From the NCBI GenBank assembly GCA_003161855.1, contig PMNM01000156.1, forward strand, positions 1 to 5,323: DNA of 5,323 nt. Direction: 5' to 3'. The stretch is from Syntrophaceae bacterium. Its GTDB lineage: Bacteria > Desulfobacterota > Syntrophia > Syntrophales > Fen-1087. Position 1 is the first letter of the stretch. Every line of letters begins with the position of its first letter. Position numbers and translations under genes: made by a program. The notes under the pieces were generated by a model. It saw only the letters and a list, made by a program, of their open reading frames with translations, was not told where the DNA came from and searched no databases. Shown piece after piece: positions 1 through 5,323 of this stretch.

Positions 1-327
<327 letters not shown>

Positions 328-333
<6 letters not shown>

Positions 334-343
334 AATTATGGTC
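328..343. repeat. Perfect 16-base palindrome at the 23S 3' end
   Basis: GACCATAATTATGGTC is perfectly self-complementary. As RNA it can form a six-pair stem with an AATT loop. Its left arm consists of the last bases of mature 23S (GACC), which would normally pair with the 23S 5' end, so this hairpin could compete with or follow that pairing during processing. It is not followed by a T-run, so it does not look like a terminator. The symmetry is seen directly; the processing role is inference. Confidence 0.5.
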
Positions 344-395
344 TTATAATGAAATTGTTTCAGCGGGCGTTCATGATATGCGATTGTTATTATAA
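344..395 (+). other. Inverted repeat in the 23S-5S spacer
   Basis: TTATAAT (344-350) and ATTATAA (389-395) are exact reverse complements and could close a stem over 38 bases. One wobble and one A-T pair can be added inside. The 23S-5S spacer (about 334-406) holds no tRNA. Such stems often guide RNase III-type maturation of rRNA precursors. The stem is AT-only and therefore weak, and the role is inference. Confidence 0.3.
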
Positions 396-406
396 AACAT
401 AGAGAT

Positions 407-526
<120 letters not shown>

Positions 527-531
527 TTAAT

Positions 532-563
532 AAAAAACCCCTTCACTGGTGAAGGGGTTTTTT
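532..563 (+). terminator. Intrinsic terminator of the rRNA operon
   Basis: The arms at 532-546 and 549-563 are perfect 15-base reverse complements (an A-run, then CCCCTTCAC; GTGAAGGGG, then a T-run) around a two-base centre, which in practice gives a loop of about four. The GC-rich core followed by six T and then ATTTTG is a textbook Rho-independent terminator. The A-run makes the element nearly symmetrical, so it could also stop transcription from the other strand, although no minus-strand gene is present. Confidence 0.95.
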
Positions 564-583
564 ATTTTGCAACATCGATCACC

Positions 584-613
584 TTGTGTTATAAATTGCA
601 CAAAAGTTATATA
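584..613 (+). promoter_or_regulatory. Possible promoter for yebC and the ruv genes
   Basis: A TATATA box at 608-613 lies 18 bases after a poor -35 candidate, TTGTGT (584-589). It sits between the rRNA terminator and the yebC ribosome binding site (GGAGAG, 623-628, eight bases before the ATG). A promoter is expected here because the strong terminator upstream should separate yebC from the rRNA operon. The -35 match is only three of six, so the exact position is uncertain. Confidence 0.3.
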
Positions 614-636
614 AATCCATCCGGAGAGCGGTCCTA

Positions 637-1389
637 ATGTCTGGTCATTCAAAATGGAGTACCATCAAAAGAAAAAAGGGCGCCATTGATGCCAAACGAG
701 GCAAGGTATTTACTAAATTGATCAAGGAAATTACCCTGGCAGCGAGATTGGGTGGAGGTGATGCGGAGGCAAATGCCAGACTGCGGCAGGCCATTATGGC
801 GGCCAAAGATGAAAATATGCCCAAAGACAATATCGAGAGAGCAATCAAAAAAGGGACCGGTGTCGGCGCCGATGCAGTGACCTTTGAGGAGGTGACCTAC
901 GAGGGATACGGTCCCGGCGGTGTTGCGGTTCTTGTCGAAGTGATGACCGACAACAAGAATAGAACCGTTGCTGAAATCAGGCATATCTTGTCCAAGCATG
1001 GCGGGAATCTGGGTGAAAATGGTTGCGTTGCCTGGATGTTTGAAAAAAAAGGAAGCATTCTCCTGGAAAAAAAGTCTGTCAACGAAGATGAGCTGATGGA
1101 ACTGGCCCTCGAAGCGGGTGCACAGGATGTGAAGGAAGAAGAAAATGAATTTGAAGTCATTACCGATCCGGCCTCTTTCGAGGAGGTTAAAAAAGCCATC
1201 GATCAACGACAATTCAAGTATGTTGAGGCTCGGATCAGCATGATTCCCCAGACGACAGTCAAGCTGGAGACGGGAAAAGCGGAACAGATGCTGAAAATGA
1301 TGGAAAAGCTGGAAGATAACGACGATGTGCAGAATGTTTATGCCAATTTTGACATTGCCGACGATATCATGGAGAGATTAAGTGCCTAA
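637..1389 (+). CDS. yebC: YebC/TACO1-family translation factor (often annotated as transcriptional regulator)
   Basis: A complete 250-residue YebC-family protein, the usual length. It opens with the family signature [20 protein letters not shown], a basic three-helix N-terminal domain (about 1-75). The core carries [19 protein letters not shown] (88-106) and [15 protein letters not shown] (121-135), both highly conserved in the family; an acidic alpha/beta region runs to the end. The ATG is supported by GGAGAG eight bases upstream and by the family N-terminus. Older work describes YebC proteins as DNA-binding regulators, some acting on ruvC or quorum sensing. More recent work on bacterial YebC and mitochondrial TACO1 supports a ribosome-associated role that relieves stalling at proline-rich stretches. 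The family assignment is firm; which activity applies here is not visible from sequence. It is the first gene of the ruv group, a common arrangement in proteobacteria. Confidence 0.96.
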   Translation: MSGHSKWSTIKRKKGAIDAKRGKVFTKLIKEITLAARLGGGDAEANARLRQAIMAAKDENMPKDNIERAIKKGTGVGADAVTFEEVTYEGYGPGGVAVLVEVMTDNKNRTVAEIRHILSKHGGNLGENGCVAWMFEKKGSILLEKKSVNEDELMELALEAGAQDVKEEENEFEVITDPASFEEVKKAIDQRQFKYVEARISMIPQTTVKLETGKAEQMLKMMEKLEDNDDVQNVYANFDIADDIMERLSA

Positions 1390-1390
1390 A

Positions 1391-1424
1391 GGACGGCTTC
1401 GTGCAAAATCCAGATTCACCGTCC
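1391..1424. repeat. GACGG-type repeat and dyad after the yebC stop
   Basis: GGACGG (1391-1396) and CCGTCC (1419-1424) are exact inverted repeats 22 bases apart, starting two bases after the yebC stop. The left half, 1392-1411, resembles 5298-5318 just past lpxC: GACGG-Y-TTCGT is shared, then an A-run and TCC (17 of 21 aligned columns by hand). There is no T-run after the dyad, so it is a poor intrinsic terminator. A degenerate copy of a dispersed palindromic element is a possible explanation. Confidence 0.4.
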
Positions 1425-1427
1425 GGA

Positions 1428-1452
1428 TCTTAACTTTAAGAGTTCATCATTG
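1428..1452 (+). promoter_or_regulatory. ruvC translation start region: TTG start with weak ribosome site in a small hairpin
   Basis: TAAGAG (1437-1442) is the only Shine-Dalgarno-like run before the TTG at 1450, seven bases away, and it is weak. TCTTAA (1428-1433) and TTAAGA (1436-1441) are reverse complements, so the site can fold into a small AT-rich hairpin. No ATG or GTG lies in frame between the yebC stop and this TTG, and the TTG gives the expected RuvC N-terminus. Low ruvC translation is a plausible inference. Confidence 0.4.
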
Positions 1453-1929
1453 AGAGTGTTAGGAATTGATCCCGGCCTTCGCAAAACAGGCTATGCGGTC
1501 ATTGAAAAGCATCGCCAAGGGTTGTTTTATATGATGTATGGCGAGATCGGGCCGGACAAAGGAGCACCCCTGTCCCATAGCTTAATGACCATTTATAATC
1601 GTCTCTTGGACGTGATCAGAGAAACAAAACCAGATTGTATGGCCGTTGAAGATGTCTTTTATGGCAAAAATGTGAAAAGTCTGATCAAGCAGTCCCATGT
1701 GCGAGGTGTTATTCTTTTGGCGGGGGCTCACAGCGGCACCCCGATTTTTGAATATAGCCCCCTTGAAATCAAAAAGGCCGTTGTCGGATATGGCCGTGCT
1801 GAAAAAAGTCAGGTTCAGAAAATGGTCAAAGCCATCCTGAATCTGACCGAGCTGCCGCCGTTGGATGCAGCCGACGCGATGGCGGTTTCCATCTGCCATG
1901 CCAACTTTGTAAAGGTCGTACCCGTCTGA
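1450..1929 (+). CDS. ruvC: Crossover junction endodeoxyribonuclease RuvC (Holliday junction resolvase)
   Basis: RuvC cuts Holliday junctions symmetrically as a Mg-dependent dimer with an RNase H fold, acting with RuvAB in recombinational repair. All four catalytic acids are visible: D7 in the LGIDPGLRKTGY motif, E67 in AVEDVFYGKN, and D139 and D142 in LDAADA, matching E. coli D7, E66, D138 and D141. The loop FYGKNVKSLIKQSHVRG (70-86) is also typical. At 159 residues it is somewhat shorter than the 173 of E. coli, missing only the variable C-terminal tail. The start is TTG: it directly gives MRVLGIDPG, and no ATG, GTG or other TTG start exists upstream in frame after the yebC stop. The gene is in the same frame as yebC, 60 bases downstream, and its stop is one base before ruvA, which implies translational coupling. 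Confidence 0.97.
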   Translation: MRVLGIDPGLRKTGYAVIEKHRQGLFYMMYGEIGPDKGAPLSHSLMTIYNRLLDVIRETKPDCMAVEDVFYGKNVKSLIKQSHVRGVILLAGAHSGTPIFEYSPLEIKKAVVGYGRAEKSQVQKMVKAILNLTELPPLDAADAMAVSICHANFVKVVPV

Positions 1930-1930
1930 A

Positions 1931-2539
1931 ATGATTGCACGTATCAGTGGCATACTCATCTACAAGTCCGTAAGTCATGTAATTGTCGATGCCTACGGGG
2001 TCGGATACCGAATCTTTGTTCCTTTGACAACCTTCTATGAACTGCCCGAAACGGGCCAACTCGCTACCTTGAATATTTATACCCACGTCAAAGAAGACGC
2101 CATTCATCTTTTCGGCTTTCACACTTTTGAAGACCAGGGGATCTTCCAGATGCTTATTTCTATTGCTGGCATCGGGCCCAAGCTGGCCATGAATATCCTT
2201 TCGGGTATACCCGCACGGGAGTTTGTCAAGGCAGTCACTCAGGGAAACATGAGCCGTTTGGTAGCGATACCCGGTGTTGGTAAAAAGATGGCGGAACGGA
2301 TGATTGTGGAATTGAAAGACAAAATGCTCAAGGTCGATCTGAAGGAAATGAAATCAGATAATGGTCCTGGCATCGTCGGGGACAATGCAATGAAAGACGA
2401 TGCCCTTTCGGCTCTGGTGAATCTTGGCTACAAGAATGCCACGGCGAAGGCTGTTATTGAAAAAGTTGTATCTGAGTCGGTAGAGGGATTAGGTCTCGAA
2501 GTCTTATTAAAGAACGCGCTAAAGACTTTATCAAATTAG
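1931..2539 (+). CDS. ruvA: Holliday junction branch migration complex subunit RuvA
   Basis: RuvA binds the four-way junction as a tetramer or octamer and loads the RuvB motor. The protein has 202 residues (E. coli 203). Domain I, an OB fold (about 1-64), includes the acidic pin residues E55 and D56 at the same positions as in E. coli. Domain II (about 65-140) holds two helix-hairpin-helix motifs, [13 protein letters not shown] (78-90) and [12 protein letters not shown] (113-124), which bind the DNA backbone. A flexible linker rich in polar residues (about 140-154) leads to domain III (about 155-202, [24 protein letters not shown]), the RuvB-contact bundle. The ATG follows the ruvC stop by one base and has only a distant AAGG (1912-1915), so expression probably depends on coupling to ruvC. 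Confidence 0.98.
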   Translation: MIARISGILIYKSVSHVIVDAYGVGYRIFVPLTTFYELPETGQLATLNIYTHVKEDAIHLFGFHTFEDQGIFQMLISIAGIGPKLAMNILSGIPAREFVKAVTQGNMSRLVAIPGVGKKMAERMIVELKDKMLKVDLKEMKSDNGPGIVGDNAMKDDALSALVNLGYKNATAKAVIEKVVSESVEGLGLEVLLKNALKTLSN

Positions 2540-2573
2540 ATGCAATGATGCCTTCAGGAAAGAGAATGCTTCC

Positions 2574-3608
2574 ATGACGGATAAGGTTGTGAAAAATCCG
2601 CTGATCAGTCCGGCAAGTCTTGAAGTGGAGAATGGGTTTGAGCTTTCCCTCCGCCCGAGAAATCTTGGCGAGTATATTGGACAGGAAAAGATAAAAAATA
2701 ATCTGTCTGTTTTTATCGAGGCTGCAAAAGGCCGGCGAGAGGCCCTGGATCATGTCCTTCTCTACGGTCCCCCTGGTCTCGGGAAGACGACCCTTGCTTA
2801 TATTATGGCGAGGGAAATGTGTGTGGATATCAAGGTTACCTCAGGTCCCGTTATTGAGCGGCCTGGGGATCTGGCAGCCATCCTGACCAACCTGCATGAT
2901 CAGGACATTCTGTTTATTGATGAAATTCACCGGCTTTCCCATGTTGTTGAAGAGATCCTCTATCCCGCCATGGAAGACTTCCATATCGATATCCTGATCG
3001 GTCAGGGACCGTCAGCGCGATCGATGAAGCTGGAGATTCCAAAATTCACACTTATCGGCGCCACGACAAGGGCTGGCCTGCTGACCTCCCCCCTGCGGGA
3101 TCGATTTGGCATGAGCTTTCGCTTTGGCTTTTACAGCCCCGATGAACTTTCTATTATTCTCAAAAGGTCAGCAAAAATCTTATCCGTGGATCTGGATGAC
3201 GAGGGTGCCCATGAAATGGCGCACCGATCACGAGGCACTCCCCGAATAGCGAACCGTTTACTGCGACGGGTGAGGGATTTCGCGCAGGTCAGAGCGGCTG
3301 GCAGCATTGACAGAAATGTGACCATTGCGGCGTTGAATATGCTGGAAGTAGATCACCGGGGTTTCGACCACATGGACCGCATGATTCTGCTGACCTTGAT
3401 CGATAAGTTTGATGGGGGGCCGGTCGGCATCGACAATATGTCCGCTGCCATCGGTGAGGAAAAGACGACCATCGAGGATGTCTACGAACCTTTTCTCATT
3501 CAGGAAGGATATATTCAACGAACAGCACGGGGCAGGATGGCGACAAAACTCGCCTATGAACATTTCGGGAAACCCTGGGCGGAAGCCAATCAGAAGGAAC
3601 TCTTTTGA
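2574..3608 (+). CDS. ruvB: Holliday junction branch migration DNA helicase RuvB
   Basis: RuvB is the AAA+ hexameric motor that pulls DNA through the RuvA-bound junction using ATP. The 344-residue protein is of usual length. Visible motifs in order: Walker [10 protein letters not shown] (65-73), Walker B ILFIDEIH (112-119), sensor 1 GATTR (162-166), the arginine-finger segment SPLRDRFG (172-179, finger probably R175), and the sensor 2 region [17 protein letters not shown] (221-237). The C-terminal winged helix ends in [13 protein letters not shown] (312-324), typical for the family. The ATG at 2574 has AGGAAAGAG (2556-2564) nine bases upstream; the ATG at 2566 is out of frame. It starts 34 bases after ruvA, so it has its own strong ribosome site rather than tight coupling, in keeping with the larger amount of RuvB needed. 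Its TGA ends one base before queH. Confidence 0.98.
   Translation: MTDKVVKNPLISPASLEVENGFELSLRPRNLGEYIGQEKIKNNLSVFIEAAKGRREALDHVLLYGPPGLGKTTLAYIMAREMCVDIKVTSGPVIERPGDLAAILTNLHDQDILFIDEIHRLSHVVEEILYPAMEDFHIDILIGQGPSARSMKLEIPKFTLIGATTRAGLLTSPLRDRFGMSFRFGFYSPDELSIILKRSAKILSVDLDDEGAHEMAHRSRGTPRIANRLLRRVRDFAQVRAAGSIDRNVTIAALNMLEVDHRGFDHMDRMILLTLIDKFDGGPVGIDNMSAAIGEEKTTIEDVYEPFLIQEGYIQRTARGRMATKLAYEHFGKPWAEANQKELF
3594..3599 (+). promoter_or_regulatory. Ribosome binding site fixing the queH start
   Basis: AAGGAA lies inside the last codons of ruvB, about ten bases before the ATG at 3610. It favours this start over the ATG far upstream at 3409, which would add 67 residues that are only a frame-shifted reading of ruvB and match nothing in the QueH family. 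Confidence 0.6.
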
Positions 3609-3609
3609 T

Positions 3610-4143
3610 ATGAAGCTGTTGCTGCACCTTTGCTGCGCCCCCTGCACCATTTATCCGTTAGACCTATTGCGACAGAACCAGCATGAAATCTGCGGCCTCT
3701 TTTATAATCCGAATATTCATCCCTATCTTGAGTACAAAAAACGTCTGGAGACCCTGAAAGATTATGCGGACAGGCAAAACCTGAAGGTCATCTGGCCGGA
3801 GGGTTATGAAATGGAAACCTTTCTGCGAAACGTTGCCTTCAGAGAAGCAGATAGGTGCTTGCAATGCTATTACCTCCGGTTGAACTTTACAGCAATGACC
3901 GCGAAGAGCAGAGAATTCGACGGGTTTACGACAACGCTTCTCTATAGTAAATTTCAAAAACACGAGATCATTAAGGGGATTGGGGAAAGTCTGGCCAAAG
4001 AATATGGGGTGCGTTTTCATTATCAGGACTTCCGGGTAGGCTGGGCGGAAGGGGTTAGAATTTCTAAGGAAAGCGGGATATACCGGCAGCCGTATTGCGG
4101 TTGCGTTTATAGTGAAAAAGAACGTTATTATACTGATCGTTAG
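3610..4143 (+). CDS. queH: Epoxyqueuosine reductase QueH (formerly DUF208)
   Basis: QueH reduces epoxyqueuosine to queuosine at the wobble position of tRNAs for Tyr, His, Asp and Asn, the last step of the pathway. It is a cobalamin-independent replacement for QueG. The 177-residue protein starts MKLLLHLCCAPCTIYPLDLL, with the hallmark CCAPC (C8, C9, C12). Further conserved cysteines are C83 and C86 in RCLQCYYLRL and C163 and C165 in YCGCVYSE. Family knowledge says that cysteines of these groups hold a [4Fe-4S] cluster and a nearby metal; all the motif cysteines are present, so it should be active. FYNPNIHPYLEYKKR (31-45) and TTLLYSKFQKHE (108-119) are also typical. The ATG is one base after the ruvB stop, with its ribosome site inside ruvB, so it is probably co-transcribed and coupled. 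No other queuosine gene is in the window. Confidence 0.95.
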   Translation: MKLLLHLCCAPCTIYPLDLLRQNQHEICGLFYNPNIHPYLEYKKRLETLKDYADRQNLKVIWPEGYEMETFLRNVAFREADRCLQCYYLRLNFTAMTAKSREFDGFTTTLLYSKFQKHEIIKGIGESLAKEYGVRFHYQDFRVGWAEGVRISKESGIYRQPYCGCVYSEKERYYTDR

Positions 4144-4151
4144 AGCATCTG

Positions 4152-4218
4152 AATAGCGAAGTGTGTCAATTCTGACACAGATCAGGAGCAATCTGATTTC
4201 CTTTGCCAATCGGCTATT
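4152..4218 (+). other. Branched RNA-fold candidate downstream of queH
   Basis: AATAGC (4152-4157) pairs exactly with GCTATT (4213-4218) and encloses two hairpins. The first is TGTGTCA-ATTC-TGACACA (4162-4179), a perfect seven-pair stem. The second is ATCAG (4181-4185) with CTGAT (4193-4197), followed by TTTCCTTT. Together they could form a small multi-branched 3' end for the queH mRNA. As DNA, the 18-base TGTGTCA dyad could instead be an operator for lpxC. The T-runs are too short for a convincing intrinsic terminator. Confidence 0.35.
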
Positions 4219-4230
4219 GAAACAAATAAT
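4203..4230 (+). promoter_or_regulatory. lpxC: Possible sigma-70 promoter for lpxC
   Basis: TTGCCA (4203-4208) matches five of six of the -35 consensus and AATAAT (4225-4230) five of six of the -10 consensus, with a 16-base spacer. Transcription would begin near 4237, leaving a leader of about 130 bases. The region is AT-rich, so chance matches are easy. A weaker alternative is TTGCCT (4306-4311) with GATATT (4331-4336), 19 bases apart. Confidence 0.4.
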
Positions 4231-4239
4231 ATAAAAGCT

Positions 4240-4306
4240 GTATGTATCTAATAGCTTAAATTGATGCAAAGGTTTATCATGATCAACACAATAATGGTAT
4301 GTATCT
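4240..4306. repeat. Ten-base direct repeat in the lpxC leader
   Basis: GTATGTATCT occurs at 4240-4249 and again at 4297-4306, 57 bases apart in the same orientation. It could be a pair of protein-binding sites or chance in AT-rich DNA. Only the repeat itself is certain. Confidence 0.3.
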
Positions 4307-4338
4307 TGCCTATCATATTGAAAAATGAGAGATATTGA
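4279..4338 (+). CDS. Possible small hydrophobic leader peptide upstream of lpxC
   Basis: A 19-codon ORF reads MINTIMVCILPIILKNERY and stops 28 bases before the lpxC ATG. AAAGG (4268-4272) lies six bases before its ATG, a better-spaced ribosome site than that of lpxC itself. The first 14 residues are almost all hydrophobic and a short charged tail follows, so it could span or touch the membrane. An in-frame ATG at 4264 would add five residues but has no ribosome site. I recognise no family. A chance ORF in AT-rich DNA is a serious alternative. Confidence 0.2.
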   Translation: MINTIMVCILPIILKNERY

Positions 4339-4366
4339 TTAACTTACAGGAAACTGATCCGCTGAT

Positions 4367-5299
4367 ATGTACTTACAAAGAACCGTCAAACATGAAATTG
4401 AGTGCAGCAGTATCGGGCTCCATTCCGGCCGGAAAGTCAGCATGAAGATAAAGCCTGCCGAAGTGGATGAGGGTATTACGTTTATTCGTACAGATCTGCC
4501 GGATCATCAACGCATAAAAGCAGATATCACGAATGTTTGTGATACTACCCTGGCGACGACCATAGGCAATAACGGATCGGCTATTTCAACCATCGAACAC
4601 CTGATGTCGGCTTTTAGTGGCATGGGTGTTGATAATGCCATTGTCGAGGTAAATGCCCCCGAGGTTCCCATTATGGACGGAAGTGCTTTGCCTTTTGTCA
4701 ATATGCTCAAGACGGTTGGCACCCGTGTTCAGGGTCGATGCAAGAAATTACTGGTGATCAAAAAAGCTGTCTCTGTTGAAGATGACATGGGAACAGCGAT
4801 GATGCTGCCGGCGTCGGAGTTTAAAATCACCTACAAGATTGATTTTAAACATCCTGTTATCGGACAACAGTCTTATCATTTGACATTTTCCGATGTGACC
4901 TATGAAAATGAAATCTGTGCGGCACGAACATTCGGTTTCCTGAAGGATGTTGAGTATTTGCAGGCAAGAGGGCTGGCGCTGGGTGGCTCTCTGAAAAATG
5001 CGATTGTCCTGAACGACAAGAAGATCATCAACAAAGAGGGCTTGCGATGCCCTGATGAATTTGTAAAACACAAGATTCTGGATGCTATTGGAGATCTCTC
5101 CCTGCTTGGAATGCCGATTATCGGCCATTTCATTGCCTATAAATCCGGACATAAACTGAACAACCGCCTCCTGCAAGAAATCCTCGCTCATGAAGAGAAT
5201 TGGTGCATTGTCCATCATTACCCGAAAGAAGACCACACAGAATCAACCCTCCCCTTGAACGTACCCGCCTTTAGTATCCTTGACGCCATCAACGCTTGA
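4367..5299 (+). CDS. lpxC: UDP-3-O-acyl-N-acetylglucosamine deacetylase LpxC
   Basis: LpxC is the zinc enzyme that removes the acetyl group from UDP-3-O-acyl-GlcNAc, the committed step of lipid A synthesis, in the cytoplasm. The 310-residue protein is close to the E. coli length (305) and intact. The N-terminal domain starts QRTVKHEIECSSIGLHSGRKV, and STIEHLMSA holds E77 and the zinc ligand H78 (E. coli E78, H79). PEVPIMDGSALPF (98-110) is also typical. In the second domain, AARTFGFLKDVE (185-196) carries T188, and EFVKHKILDAIGDL (231-244) supplies zinc ligands H235 and D239 plus D243; H262 in SGHKLNNRLL matches the catalytic E. coli H265. The start is fixed by the family N-terminus. Here lpxC is separate from the cell-division cluster where E. 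coli keeps it, and a 223-base gap suggests independent control. LpxC amount is often set by proteolysis, which cannot be judged from this sequence. Confidence 0.98.
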   Translation: MYLQRTVKHEIECSSIGLHSGRKVSMKIKPAEVDEGITFIRTDLPDHQRIKADITNVCDTTLATTIGNNGSAISTIEHLMSAFSGMGVDNAIVEVNAPEVPIMDGSALPFVNMLKTVGTRVQGRCKKLLVIKKAVSVEDDMGTAMMLPASEFKITYKIDFKHPVIGQQSYHLTFSDVTYENEICAARTFGFLKDVEYLQARGLALGGSLKNAIVLNDKKIINKEGLRCPDEFVKHKILDAIGDLSLLGMPIIGHFIAYKSGHKLNNRLLQEILAHEENWCIVHHYPKEDHTESTLPLNVPAFSILDAINA

Positions 5300-5318
5300 C
5301 GGTTTCGTAAAAAAGTCC
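5298..5318. repeat. GACGG-TTTCGT-A-run motif overlapping the lpxC stop
   Basis: GACGGTTTCGT, six A and GTCC begin at the second base of the lpxC TGA. The same motif, slightly diverged, follows the yebC stop at 1392-1411. I have an impression of similar GACGG-TTTCGTAAAAAGTC sequences as one arm of dispersed palindromes in deltaproteobacterial genomes, but cannot verify this. The window ends five bases later, so a matching second arm cannot be seen. Confidence 0.4.
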
Positions 5319-5323
5319 TTATG

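Larger units (their letters stand above)
4144..4366 (+). other. AT-rich intergenic region before lpxC
   Basis: This is the only long gap between protein genes (223 bases). It is clearly richer in A and T than the genes around it. It holds two adjacent dyads inside an outer stem (4152-4218), a good promoter candidate (4203-4230), a ten-base direct repeat, a possible 19-residue peptide ORF (4279-4338) and the lpxC ribosome site AGGAAA (4348-4353), which is 13 bases from the ATG and thus rather far. I see no tRNA, known riboswitch or convincing intrinsic terminator. Confidence 0.7.

Noticed and set aside
334..406. A tRNA in the 23S-5S spacer.
   Set aside because: The spacer is too short and has no T-arm GTTC motif or CCA-like acceptor pairing.
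649..1212. A 187-residue minus-strand ORF opposite yebC.
   Set aside because: It has the composition of an antisense shadow and lies entirely within an intact, well-conserved yebC.
1391..1424. An intrinsic terminator between yebC and ruvC.
   Set aside because: The six-base dyad has a 22-base loop and no T-run, so it should not stop transcription by itself.
3409..3609. An upstream extension of queH that would make a 244-residue protein overlapping ruvB by 200 bases.
   Set aside because: The extra 67 residues are ruvB read in another frame, and the QueH family begins at the CCAPC-containing N-terminus encoded from 3610, which has its own ribosome site.
3664..4269. A 201-residue ORF on the minus strand opposite queH and the gap behind it.
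   Set aside because: It shadows a clear QueH gene, has no recognisable motif, and cysteine and histidine placement simply mirrors the queH codons.
4144..4366. A riboswitch or CRISPR-like array before lpxC.
   Set aside because: There is no regularly spaced repeat series and no conserved core of a riboswitch class that I recognise, including preQ1 types.
4748..5236. A 162-residue minus-strand ORF opposite lpxC.
   Set aside because: The plus strand encodes a complete LpxC with all zinc ligands; the antisense product shows no domain.

Overview
The window is a same-strand run of housekeeping genes from a Gram-negative bacterium: the 3' end of a ribosomal RNA operon, then yebC-ruvC-ruvA-ruvB-queH, then lpxC. 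LpxC (lipid A synthesis) implies an outer membrane. The classical yebC-ruvCAB order, use of QueH instead of QueG, moderate GC and the protein sequences fit a deltaproteobacterium in the broad sense (Desulfobacterota; a Syntrophales-like anaerobe is my best guess). The taxonomic call is inference, since no search was possible.

Layout: bases 1-333 are the last part of 23S rRNA (peptidyl-transferase loop through the sarcin-ricin loop to the 3' end). A 73-base spacer without a tRNA follows, then 5S rRNA (about 407-526) and a strong intrinsic terminator (532-563) that closes the rRNA operon. A weak promoter candidate lies between the terminator and yebC (637-1389). After 60 bases come ruvC (TTG start, 1450-1929), ruvA (1931-2539, one base after ruvC), ruvB (2574-3608) and queH (3610-4143, one base after ruvB). 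A 223-base AT-rich gap with several dyads, a promoter candidate and a possible hydrophobic mini-ORF precedes lpxC (4367-5299). The last 24 bases lie past the lpxC stop.

How the genes work together: RuvA, RuvB and RuvC form the Holliday-junction migration and resolution machine, so their close packing makes sense. YebC (a TACO1-family translation factor) and QueH (last step of queuosine synthesis in tRNA) both serve translation. LpxC commits UDP-acyl-GlcNAc to lipid A and appears to have its own leader. All six proteins look intact and keep their key residues.

I find no defence island, CRISPR array, integrase, transposase or other new multi-gene system here. The items most worth a second look are non-coding: a GACGG-Y-TTCGT motif that occurs right after two different stop codons (yebC and lpxC), the structured lpxC leader with a possible upstream peptide, and the one-base coupling of queH to ruvB.
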